64,000 bases of DNA, from assembly GCF_002251085.2 (NCBI RefSeq), contig NZ_NOJZ02000007.1:59310-123309 (forward strand), written 5' to 3'. Below, piece by piece: positions 34,127 to 41,631 of this stretch. Made by a program: the position numbers and the translations under genes. How positions within the stretch are numbered: the stretch's first letter is position 1; the number at the start of each line of letters is the position of its first letter. The notes below the pieces were generated by a model that saw only the letters and a program-made list of their open reading frames with translations, was not told the DNA's origin and searched no databases. The DNA comes from Romboutsia maritimum (lineage in GTDB: Bacteria > Bacillota > Clostridia > Peptostreptococcales > Peptostreptococcaceae).

Positions 34127-35353
34127 ATGAATTTAAATACTACTCCTCAATCAGTTAGAGTCCACATAGGTCTCTTTGGTAAAAGGAATGCTGGTAAATC
34201 TAGCATAATAAATGCTATTACAAACCAAGATGCTGCTATAGTTTCAGATGTAGCCGGTACTACTACTGACCCCGTTTTTAGACCTATGGAAATATTACCT
34301 ATAGGACCTTGTGTTTTAATAGATACTGCTGGAATTGACGATATAGGAAACTTAGGTGAACTTAGAATAAATAAAACCTTAGATGTTTTAAATAAAACGG
34401 ATATAGCACTTTTAATAATAGATGTATCAAAAGGTATATCTAAGGATGATTTTTTATTAATAGAACAATTTAAATCAAAAAAAATTCCTCATATTTTAGT
34501 ATTAAATAAAATTGATAAAGTCAACAATCAACTTGAGGTTTTAGATAATATAAAATGTTTGGTATCCTCTCCTACTGTTTGTGTATCTTCAGCCAATAAA
34601 ATAGGTATTGAAAATTTAAAACAAGAAATTATAAATGTTATTCCTAAATATAGTAATGAATTAAAGTTAGTTGGTGATTTGATACAACCAAATGATTTTG
34701 TAGTTTTAGTTGTACCAATAGATAAATCTGCTCCTAAAGGGCGATTAATTCTTCCTCAGCAACAAGTAATAAGAGATATACTAGATAACAAAGCCCAAGC
34801 TATCATAACTCAAGAAGATAACTTAAAAGATACGTTACAAGCTCTTTCAAAGAAGCCTAAGCTTGTTATTACCGATTCTCAAGTATTTGAAAAAGTCGCC
34901 AAAGACACACCGTTAGATATACCACTTACATCTTTTTCTATATTATTTGCTAGAGAAAAAGGTGACCTTTTAGAACTAATAAACGGTGCATATGCTATTG
35001 AAAATCTAAAAGATGGAGATAAAATATTAATCGCAGAGGGTTGTACCCATCATAGACAGTCAGATGATATTGGTACTTTCAAAATTCCTAATTGGATAAA
35101 AAAAAGAACTGGTAAAAATCTTACATTTGAATTTTCGTCTGGAATTTCATTCACTAAAGATATTACACAATATGCGCTTGTAGTACATTGTGGTGCTTGT
35201 ATGATGAATAGGACTGCTATGTTATCAAGAATAGAAACTGCTAAGTCATATAATGTTCCTATTGTAAATTATGGAATTTTAATAGCTTACTTAAAAGGTA
35301 TTTTAAATAGGTCTATAGAACCTTTAACACAAATAGATGAAATTTTATATTAA
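34127..35353 (+). CDS. hydF: [FeFe]-hydrogenase H-cluster maturation GTPase HydF
   Basis: 408 residues. N-terminal GTPase domain with P-loop GKRNAGKSS near residue 18, the DTAGIDD switch region and NKID. The C-terminal part carries the iron-sulfur and cluster-scaffold ligands: CTHHRQSDDIG near 305 and HCGACMMNR near 355. HydF holds the 2Fe precursor made by HydE and HydG and transfers it to apo-hydrogenase. The partner genes are not in the window. It indicates fermentative hydrogen metabolism. Confidence 0.96.
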   Translation: MNLNTTPQSVRVHIGLFGKRNAGKSSIINAITNQDAAIVSDVAGTTTDPVFRPMEILPIGPCVLIDTAGIDDIGNLGELRINKTLDVLNKTDIALLIIDVSKGISKDDFLLIEQFKSKKIPHILVLNKIDKVNNQLEVLDNIKCLVSSPTVCVSSANKIGIENLKQEIINVIPKYSNELKLVGDLIQPNDFVVLVVPIDKSAPKGRLILPQQQVIRDILDNKAQAIITQEDNLKDTLQALSKKPKLVITDSQVFEKVAKDTPLDIPLTSFSILFAREKGDLLELINGAYAIENLKDGDKILIAEGCTHHRQSDDIGTFKIPNWIKKRTGKNLTFEFSSGISFTKDITQYALVVHCGACMMNRTAMLSRIETAKSYNVPIVNYGILIAYLKGILNRSIEPLTQIDEILY

Positions 35354-35550
35354 AAAAATATAATTTCTTCCCAATAATTCGACAGTGTACTTTTATCATA
35401 TATGCTGAATAACTTTTCAAACAATATAAAATTAAATTTTTCGCTAAAATCGGTTAATTATTGTAGAATTATGAGTTTTAGTTATCCTTGTATATAACAA
35501 TAGTTAGTAGTAACATTATCTCATAGAACATGTTTAAAGGGGGAAATACA

Positions 35551-36090
35551 TTGAAAACTTCTAACGCTAAAAGAACTATTCCATTTAAAGATAAATGTAA
35601 GGAGTCTGGATGTGTAAATTCAAAGTATAAAGGACGCCTATACAATGTATTAGATAATTCTCATAAAGTAATTGCGTATCCTAAATTCAAAAAAAGTGAT
35701 AAATTCAGCTTTATAAAAAATAATAAAACTTTTATAATTACAATATCCATTGTGCTAGGCTTCATTTTATTAGCTTTTATAAATCTTCTTTTTCCTAAGA
35801 ACGATATAGCTATTAATAAAATCCCAGCTAAATTTACTTCTTCTGAGGCTGTTATATCAGGTCCTGAATTTTCAAATTACGATACAATAGTGTCTTCTTC
35901 ATTGAAAAGTATCACTAAAATAGATCCTAATAGTGAAGTTAGAACTGAATCAATGCACAAAAATGGAGGGCATGTATATGCTCAAGGTTACTTTATTGTA
36001 CCTAATGAAGGAAAAATACACTTTGATATGATTTTAAATAGAGAACAACCTCGTTCTCTTATGATAAATGGTTCAGAATTAATAAAATAA
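35551..36090 (+). CDS. Single-pass membrane protein of unknown function
   Basis: 179 residues starting at TTG 35551, chosen because AAAGGGGG lies 7 bases upstream; the ATG at 35530 overlaps that site. A basic cytoplasmic N-terminus of about 55 residues with two Cys leads to one membrane helix (FIITISIVLGFILLAFINLL), then an extracellular domain of about 105 residues with a mixed beta character. I do not recognise the domain. It ends at the 162-bp inverted repeat shared with the convergent FtsZ-like gene. Confidence 0.65.
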   Translation: MKTSNAKRTIPFKDKCKESGCVNSKYKGRLYNVLDNSHKVIAYPKFKKSDKFSFIKNNKTFIITISIVLGFILLAFINLLFPKNDIAINKIPAKFTSSEAVISGPEFSNYDTIVSSSLKSITKIDPNSEVRTESMHKNGGHVYAQGYFIVPNEGKIHFDMILNREQPRSLMINGSELIK

Positions 36091-36095
36091 AAATT

Positions 36096-36257
36096 AAGGA
36101 GTTATTTAAAAACTAATGCTTATAAGCATCTTCTATAAATATAATTTAAAATATAATTTTTACTTTTTTAGAAAACGTTTTCAAGTTCATTCAAAATTAT
36201 ATTTTTCAACTTATTTATAGAAAATTCCAAATAGCACATATTTTTAGATAACTCCTT
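36096..36257. repeat. 162-bp nested inverted repeat between convergent genes
   Basis: Outer arms AAGGAGTTATTTAAAAA (36096-36112) and TTTTTAGATAACTCCTT (36241-36257), 16 of 17 complementary. Next arms TTCTATAAATA and TATTTATAGAA (around 36130 and 36210), then A/T-rich arms around TATAATTTTTA / AAAATTATATTTTT. It begins 6 bases after one stop codon and ends 18 bases from the other. It is probably a large bidirectional terminator or a miniature element. Confidence 0.65.
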
Positions 36258-36274
36258 TTATTTTCCTTAATATA

Positions 36275-37213
36275 CTAAGCTTTGATTGTTAAAATTTCAA
36301 TACTTTTATTTTCTTCTTGGGTAAATTTTAGTGAAAAAGTTATTTTACAGTCTTTGTCTGATTCTGCTTCTATCACTTGTGCTACTTTTTGTATAATTTT
36401 AAAAGCTTTATCATAATTTATATATTTTTTATTCGCAGTTGCATTTATAATTATTTTTTTAGGTAATTCATATGTTCCTTTACAAATTCTATTTTTAATA
36501 AGTTTATACCTCATATCTTCTTCAGAACTTTTTTCATTAACTTTAATTATACTCATTTCAACATTGTCATTTCCATTAAATAACCATTCTACGTCCTCGT
36601 AATCTATATATACACTGCAAGTAGCTATCATATTTTCTATAAATAAATTCAAAATAGAGTCTATTATATAATAATCATCTATAGTATCATTAGTAAATTT
36701 TATATTACCAAATACTTTATTGTTAGATATAATTACTGATGGTCCAATACATCTATTTATTTTTTTTATAAAAAATTTATAATTAATATTGTTACTTTTT
36801 TGAGTATTTATAATTATAGGTATAACTAAAGTATCATTCATTTTTGCTATTTTACCTAATTCTATTAATATATGCACTGCTACTAAATCACAAACATCAC
36901 AAATCATTAATACTAATCTTTCTTTCTTTATTAATTTGTACAAATTGTCTTTGTGTTTATTTATAGCATCTGTTATTTTAAAGAATCCTTCTTTTTGTAG
37001 TGACTCCCCTTTAAAGTGCTCTTCTGTAAAAACAATGTTTTCTTTTATATTTTCATTTATTTTATTTTCCTTTATATCAATTGTAGCTAATCCTATATAT
37101 TCTTTTTTATTGTTAGCTATTTTATTTAATATATCTATCCCTTTATACCCTACCCCAATAAATTTAATAATATTTGGATTCTCAGCTACTCTTTTTTCTT
37201 TAACTTTATCCAT
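36275..37213 (-). CDS. Divergent FtsZ/tubulin-fold protein without the GTP-binding signature
   Basis: 312 residues that follow FtsZ along the whole length. IIKFIGVGYKGIDILNKI matches the first strand and loop, and VLMICDVCDLVAVHILIELG sits where FtsZ has the GGGTGTG tubulin signature. CSVYIDYEDVEWLF matches INLDFADVKTVM, and the C-terminal domain ends with ITFSLKF...IEILTIKA where FtsZ has FGAVIDE...VTVIATG. The Gly-rich loop is lost, so GTP hydrolysis and perhaps binding are unlikely. The C-terminal FtsA-binding tail is absent. It may modulate FtsZ or form a non-dynamic polymer. ATG follows AAGGGGAATGAATTT. Confidence 0.7.
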   Translation of the reverse strand: MDKVKEKRVAENPNIIKFIGVGYKGIDILNKIANNKKEYIGLATIDIKENKINENIKENIVFTEEHFKGESLQKEGFFKITDAINKHKDNLYKLIKKERLVLMICDVCDLVAVHILIELGKIAKMNDTLVIPIIINTQKSNNINYKFFIKKINRCIGPSVIISNNKVFGNIKFTNDTIDDYYIIDSILNLFIENMIATCSVYIDYEDVEWLFNGNDNVEMSIIKVNEKSSEEDMRYKLIKNRICKGTYELPKKIIINATANKKYINYDKAFKIIQKVAQVIEAESDKDCKITFSLKFTQEENKSIEILTIKA

Positions 37214-37292
37214 AAATTCATTCCCCTTTATATCTTAATGAACATAATTTGACTGAGTAACATTCCATATAAATATATATTTTTTAACTTTT

Positions 37293-37640
37293 TTAATCTT
37301 GCATATACGGACCATATAATTTAAATTTTTTCATTTCATAATTTAACTCACTATCTCCAATCATGCCAAGAAGTTCATTATATAATTTTTTACTTTGACC
37401 TTGAATTTTAAAACTAGTTAAATTGATATTACCTTCACTTTGTAAAGTAATAATAATCACTTCACCTATGTTAATATTATCTTTTTTCTCTGACTCACTC
37501 ATTATTGCTTTAAGTATTTCTTTATCGTCTATTTTATAAATTTTTACTATGCTTTTTGATTCATCTATTAGAAATGCCTTATACTTTTCCTTTAAAAATT
37601 TTTCAACATATTCCATGGTATATTCTTTTTTCTCTTCCAT
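37293..37640 (-). CDS. Conserved-looking small acidic/basic protein, function unknown
   Basis: 115 residues, soluble, rich in Lys and Glu, with alternating helix (residues 5-22, 40-55, 83-95) and strand segments (IVKIYKID, GEVIIITLQSEGNINLTSFK). No signal peptide, cysteines or known motif. ATG follows GGGGGAAATATA. It lies 80 bases upstream of the FtsZ-like gene on the same strand, so the two may be co-transcribed and work together. That is inference from position only. Confidence 0.6.
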   Translation of the reverse strand: MEEKKEYTMEYVEKFLKEKYKAFLIDESKSIVKIYKIDDKEILKAIMSESEKKDNINIGEVIIITLQSEGNINLTSFKIQGQSKKLYNELLGMIGDSELNYEMKKFKLYGPYMQD

Positions 37641-37929
37641 TATATTTCCCCCTAGTTATATAATTTAAAGAGCTTGATAACTTTCTTTATATATATTATT
37701 CTATATAAAAGTTTTTTTTCCTATTATTGAATGACTTTTTTAAATTTTTAGAATTTTCTATATTGTATTTCATTATTATTATTTATCTAATTATTATCTT
37801 TTATCAAAAATAAATAATAATAATTATAATTTAAAAGCTTGTCTTTAATTAAAATATAATTATATATAAATTATAGTCTAATATACAGTGCTTATCTATC
37901 ATTTATTTAATAGATATAAAATTTAATTG
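37641..37929. other. A/T-rich intergenic stretch
   Basis: About 290 bases of very A/T-rich DNA between the small-protein gene and the small RNA promoter. I see no ORF, repeat or clear regulatory site beyond the expected promoter of the upstream minus-strand gene. Confidence 0.5.
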
Positions 37930-38040
37930 TTTACATAAGTTCAATTATAACGTATAATAGATTTTGGAAGAACTTCTGCCGGCCGGCAGAAGCAGACGCT
38001 AGCCCAAAAGCACCTATTATTTATAATAGGTGCTTTTTTA
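37930..38040 (+). ncRNA. Candidate small RNA with consensus promoter and terminator
   Basis: TTTACA (37930-37935), exactly 17 bases, TATAAT (37953-37958), then about 75 bases without an ORF. These contain a perfect GC-rich palindrome (37973-37992, arms CTTCTGCC/GGCAGAAG around GGCC), the C-rich single-stranded GCTAGCCCAAAAG, and the intrinsic terminator GCACCTATTA-TTTA-TAATAGGTGC followed by TTTTTT. The GC block is striking in such A/T-rich DNA. The terminator hairpin also sits at the 3' end of the minus-strand gene at 38044. No known RNA family is recognised. Confidence 0.55.
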
Positions 38041-38043
38041 TTT

Positions 38044-38268
38044 CTATGATTTTTTTATATTATCTTTTACTGCTTTACCTACATTCTTACCTGTTTTATA
38101 AGTTTCTTTAGCTATATTGCCTACTCCACTTACTACATCTTTTCCTACGTTGCCTACTCCACTTATAACTTCTTTTCCTATATTACCTACTCCATTTATA
38201 ACTTCTTTTCCTACATCCTCTACTGGCTTAGTAACTTTTTTTATATTTTTTATTGATTTATTTTCCAT
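38044..38268 (-). CDS. Small repetitive Gly/Val/Lys protein, function unknown
   Basis: 74 residues from ATG 38268; AAAGGAG lies 12 bases upstream. The centre holds imperfect tandem 11-13-residue units of the type VGKEVINGVGNI, GKEVISGVGNVG, KDVVSGVGNIA, then KETYKTGKNVGKAVKDNIKK. The period would give an amphipathic helix with a Val/Ile face and a Lys face, so surface or membrane association is plausible. It resembles short coat-like or LEA-like repeats only in composition. It is preceded by a promoter-sized gap and followed by a terminator hairpin. Confidence 0.6.
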   Translation of the reverse strand: MENKSIKNIKKVTKPVEDVGKEVINGVGNIGKEVISGVGNVGKDVVSGVGNIAKETYKTGKNVGKAVKDNIKKS

Positions 38269-38389
38269 AACTAAAGTCATCTCCTTTACCAAATTATAGA
38301 TATGTGTTATGGGTAAACCTAAAAATTTATCCGTTTACTTAATACTATAATATGATTTTAGACAACATTAGTTACATAAAGCTATCTTT

Positions 38390-39364
38390 TTACTTATAAT
38401 TTCTTATTTTTTTACTTTCTAGTAAATTTATAGTTTCATCTATTGATAACATATAATTTTCATATAGTCCATATCCCATAAAAGAACTTATTGATATTTT
38501 TATATCAGCAAGTTTCGAAATATTTTTAAAAATTTCTGTATTTTTTAAATTATTTAATTCTCTTAATAACTCTTTATTTTCAGGATTATGATTTCCAAAA
38601 ATAAATATAATTTCTATTTTATTTGAAAAATCTACTGTAACTTCTTTATATGGATATATAAGCCCTAATCTTGATTTTATCTTTAATACATCAATCATTT
38701 CTGATTTTAATGTTTTTAATTTATTTTCATCACACAAAAACAAATACATATCGTTAATATTTCTTAAAAATGCTGTTTGATCATCAAAATAATCATCACC
38801 ATAATTCATATCTATTAAACATAAATCTAAATTATCTGTACACTTTCTATTTTCTTCTTTTGATGGCCATTTGATTCCTATCATATCAAAGTTAAAATTT
38901 CTATTTTCATTTAATGCACCTGAGTATTCTATATCACATATAAAATAGTCACTTTTTTTGCCTATATTACCATAATTATTTTCTTTAGCTACTATATGTT
39001 GATATTCTCGTTCTCCACCATTTGGCTTTTTCATATGCATCCAAAAGTCCATTTGTTGTTTAATCTTAGGAATAACATCAACTAGTTTTTTTGTTTTCTC
39101 TACTGAAGTTATGTTGTCTATACATTCTAATATTACACTTTGTCTATCATCTGATGCTATGTAGTTTTTATCAAAGTATGCCTTATATTCATTAGGATTA
39201 CTTTCCCTAACTTTTATTAGACTGCCTCCTCTATAATATATATTTATGCTATTTTTTCTAATCTCCATTGCTAGAGTTGTGTCTGACTTTACGTATTTCA
39301 AAATATTTCTTAGTATACCACCTTCTAAATCTTCTATAAAAGTATTCGATATTACTCTTTCCAT
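38390..39364 (-). CDS. Hypothetical protein, PD-(D/E)XK nuclease-like with altered active site
   Basis: 324 residues, soluble. The middle reads ICDIEYSGALNENRNFNFDM, then IGIKWPS and LCLIDMNYGDDYFDDQTAF. This recalls a family with (D)xEY...RFDlvalrWPS...LaliEmKYGd, a PD-(D/E)XK-type core. In this copy the expected ExK is DMN, so metal-dependent cleavage may be lost. The C-terminal half has a beta-rich region with IEIIFIFGNHNPENKELL. The assignment rests on pattern recognition and is tentative. ATG follows AAGAGGGTGATTTT. Confidence 0.45.
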   Translation of the reverse strand: MERVISNTFIEDLEGGILRNILKYVKSDTTLAMEIRKNSINIYYRGGSLIKVRESNPNEYKAYFDKNYIASDDRQSVILECIDNITSVEKTKKLVDVIPKIKQQMDFWMHMKKPNGGEREYQHIVAKENNYGNIGKKSDYFICDIEYSGALNENRNFNFDMIGIKWPSKEENRKCTDNLDLCLIDMNYGDDYFDDQTAFLRNINDMYLFLCDENKLKTLKSEMIDVLKIKSRLGLIYPYKEVTVDFSNKIEIIFIFGNHNPENKELLRELNNLKNTEIFKNISKLADIKISISSFMGYGLYENYMLSIDETINLLESKKIRNYK

Positions 39365-39429
39365 AAAATCACCCTCTTAATATAGATTTAAATTAATACC
39401 TATAATATATATTATCACGTTTTATATTA

Positions 39430-39472
39430 AAAAAAGCATCTAAAAACATTGTTTTTAGATGCTTGCTTTTTT
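39430..39472 (-). terminator. Terminator after the Pip gene pair
   Basis: Stem AGCATCTAAAAAC / GTTTTTAGATGCT with short loop and T run on the minus strand (AAAAAGC leaving as GCTTTTTTT), directly after the stop codon. Confidence 0.75.
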
Positions 39473-41621
39473 AAATGCCTGCTTTTTCAAATATTTCATT
39501 TAAATATGAAGCTACTTTATTTACTGGTTTTTTAATCAATAGCATTAATAAGAATATTAATATAAATGCTGATAATGATCCTAAATTCTTAAACACATCT
39601 GCTGGAATTGCTCCTGAAAGCCCTTCTCTTAGTCCCGCCATTGCATATGTAAATGGCCATAGTGGTTGTAATATACCAAATATTTCAGGATTTGTTTCTA
39701 TTGGATATATACCTCCTGAACCTGCTATTTGGAATACCATCATTATTACCGCAGCAGCCTTACCTACACTTCCTAACATTGACACTAATGTAAATATAAT
39801 CACTGTAAATGTTAATGATGTCATCATTGTAAATAAGTATGTTATAAATAAGTTATCTGGTTTAACTCCTATTAATAATATATTTCCCGTCATTATTATA
39901 AGTGCCTGAATAACAGATATAAATAAAAGTGTTAACATTTTTCCAAAATGCTCTTGGTGATATTTTATTTTTCCTCTTTTTTTATCTTCTTCATCCATTT
40001 CTGGTTTTAATAAACAAGCTGCTAAAAGAGTTCCTATCCATATTGCAAGTACAGTGTAAAATGGTGTTAATCCAAATCCAAATGATACAGTATCATACAC
40101 ATCTTCTTCAACTACATCTATTGGTGATGACATAAATGAAGATATTAACTCTGGGTCTTTTGACATAAGATCTAGCATATCATTTACATTTTTATCATTA
40201 AATCCATCTGTATCTTCAATTAATTTTTTTAAATCATCATTTAATTCATTTATTTTTTTATTTAATTCATTTGCTTGTTTAATTGATAATTTATTTGTAG
40301 CTATTGCAAAATTTGAAATTGAATTCAACTTTGGCACAATATTCTTTGAAGTTTCTACCATTAAATCAATATTATCTAATCCTATTGATAAACCATCTAA
40401 TATACGATCAAATGCTGGTAAAGTATTCGAGTATAAATTATTAGATACTGTTATAAGTAAATCTCCTGTTTCAGATGATAAATTATACAATCTATCAATA
40501 GATTTATTTAAATCTTCTTTAGTTGTATTGTTATTTATATCATTTATTATCTCTTTTAATATTTCTGTTCTTTGTGCTGTATTATCTTGTACAGATTTTA
40601 GTAAATTCATTAAATTATTAATACCTGCATTATTAGAGAAATCATAAACTAAATTTAATATTTTTAATTGAACTATTATAGAGTTATTTAGAGACTCATA
40701 TAAATTATCTATTTGGTCTGCTATATCTAATTTCTCATTATTATTCGTTTCTATCTTTAAATTATTTATTAACTCTTTTATTCTTGTATTTGTATTTTGC
40801 ATTTGCATTATATCATTATTTAAATTATTAGAAATATCATTTATAGATTGTTTAGTATATAAATTCAAGTTTTTACTACAGTGAACTATATTTTGAAGAT
40901 TATTTATCATATCTAGTACTGTTGGTAAATCATCTTGTATTGTTTTTATATAAGCTATAAAATCATTAGAGTTACTATTAACATCATTAATATGTCCTGA
41001 AACTTTATCTAAATCTTTGCTTGTGTTATTTAAAACCTTTTGTATGTTAACAATTTGAGGTTTATTTTCTTCAAGTTTTTTGCCCATATCATTTATAACT
41101 TCTATAGATTCTTTATATACCGTCTCTATAAAATTAGATTTAATTTCATTTGATAATTTAGAAACAGCTACTTGTGTAATTTTATTTGCTATTGCATTTG
41201 CTTTTTCATTTTCTTTATAAATTATATTTGGTTTTTGTGGATCTGTTGAAGCTAGCGTTAATAATTTTCTAGTATAATCTGCTGGTATTTTTACAAGTGC
41301 ATAATACTTACCATTATTTAAACCATTATTAGCTTGCCATTCATCTTCAAAAACCCATCCAATAGAATCATTTTTTTTTAAATTTTCTACTATTTTATCG
41401 CCTGTATTTATATATTTATCATTAAAAGTAGAGCCTTCATCACCATTTACTACAACTACTGGTAAATTTCCTGTGTTTGAATATGGATCCCAACAAGCAT
41501 ATAAATTAACCCATGCATATAGAGATGGTAAAATACATAATCCAACCATTATAAAAACTACTACTTTATTTTTTTTCATAGATTTTAAATCACTAAAAAA
41601 GATTTTTAAAATATTCTTCAT
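39471..41621 (-). CDS. YhgE/Pip-type membrane protein, ABC-2 permease-like (copy 2)
   Basis: 716 residues. One N-terminal membrane helix (VVVFIMVGLCILPSLYAWVN) followed by the Pip motif WDPYSNTGNLPVVVVNGDEG, a long extracellular coiled-coil region (about 180-490), and five or six C-terminal helices of the ABC-2 type (TPFYTVLAIWIGTLLAACLL, SGGIYPIETNPEIF). Such proteins are related to phage infection protein Pip and the ESX-type YueB. They are thought to export or display envelope factors; substrate unknown. It is 10 bases after its paralogue in an operon facing a TetR gene. Confidence 0.85.
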   Translation of the reverse strand: MKNILKIFFSDLKSMKKNKVVVFIMVGLCILPSLYAWVNLYACWDPYSNTGNLPVVVVNGDEGSTFNDKYINTGDKIVENLKKNDSIGWVFEDEWQANNGLNNGKYYALVKIPADYTRKLLTLASTDPQKPNIIYKENEKANAIANKITQVAVSKLSNEIKSNFIETVYKESIEVINDMGKKLEENKPQIVNIQKVLNNTSKDLDKVSGHINDVNSNSNDFIAYIKTIQDDLPTVLDMINNLQNIVHCSKNLNLYTKQSINDISNNLNNDIMQMQNTNTRIKELINNLKIETNNNEKLDIADQIDNLYESLNNSIIVQLKILNLVYDFSNNAGINNLMNLLKSVQDNTAQRTEILKEIINDINNNTTKEDLNKSIDRLYNLSSETGDLLITVSNNLYSNTLPAFDRILDGLSIGLDNIDLMVETSKNIVPKLNSISNFAIATNKLSIKQANELNKKINELNDDLKKLIEDTDGFNDKNVNDMLDLMSKDPELISSFMSSPIDVVEEDVYDTVSFGFGLTPFYTVLAIWIGTLLAACLLKPEMDEEDKKRGKIKYHQEHFGKMLTLLFISVIQALIIMTGNILLIGVKPDNLFITYLFTMMTSLTFTVIIFTLVSMLGSVGKAAAVIMMVFQIAGSGGIYPIETNPEIFGILQPLWPFTYAMAGLREGLSGAIPADVFKNLGSLSAFILIFLLMLLIKKPVNKVASYLNEIFEKAGI

Positions 41622-41631
41622 TTGTTTCCCC

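Noticed and set aside
38117..38299. Plus-strand frame with Pro-Thr repeats opposite the repetitive protein
   Set aside because: A mirror of the minus-strand repeats; it lacks a ribosome binding site, while the minus-strand frame has one.
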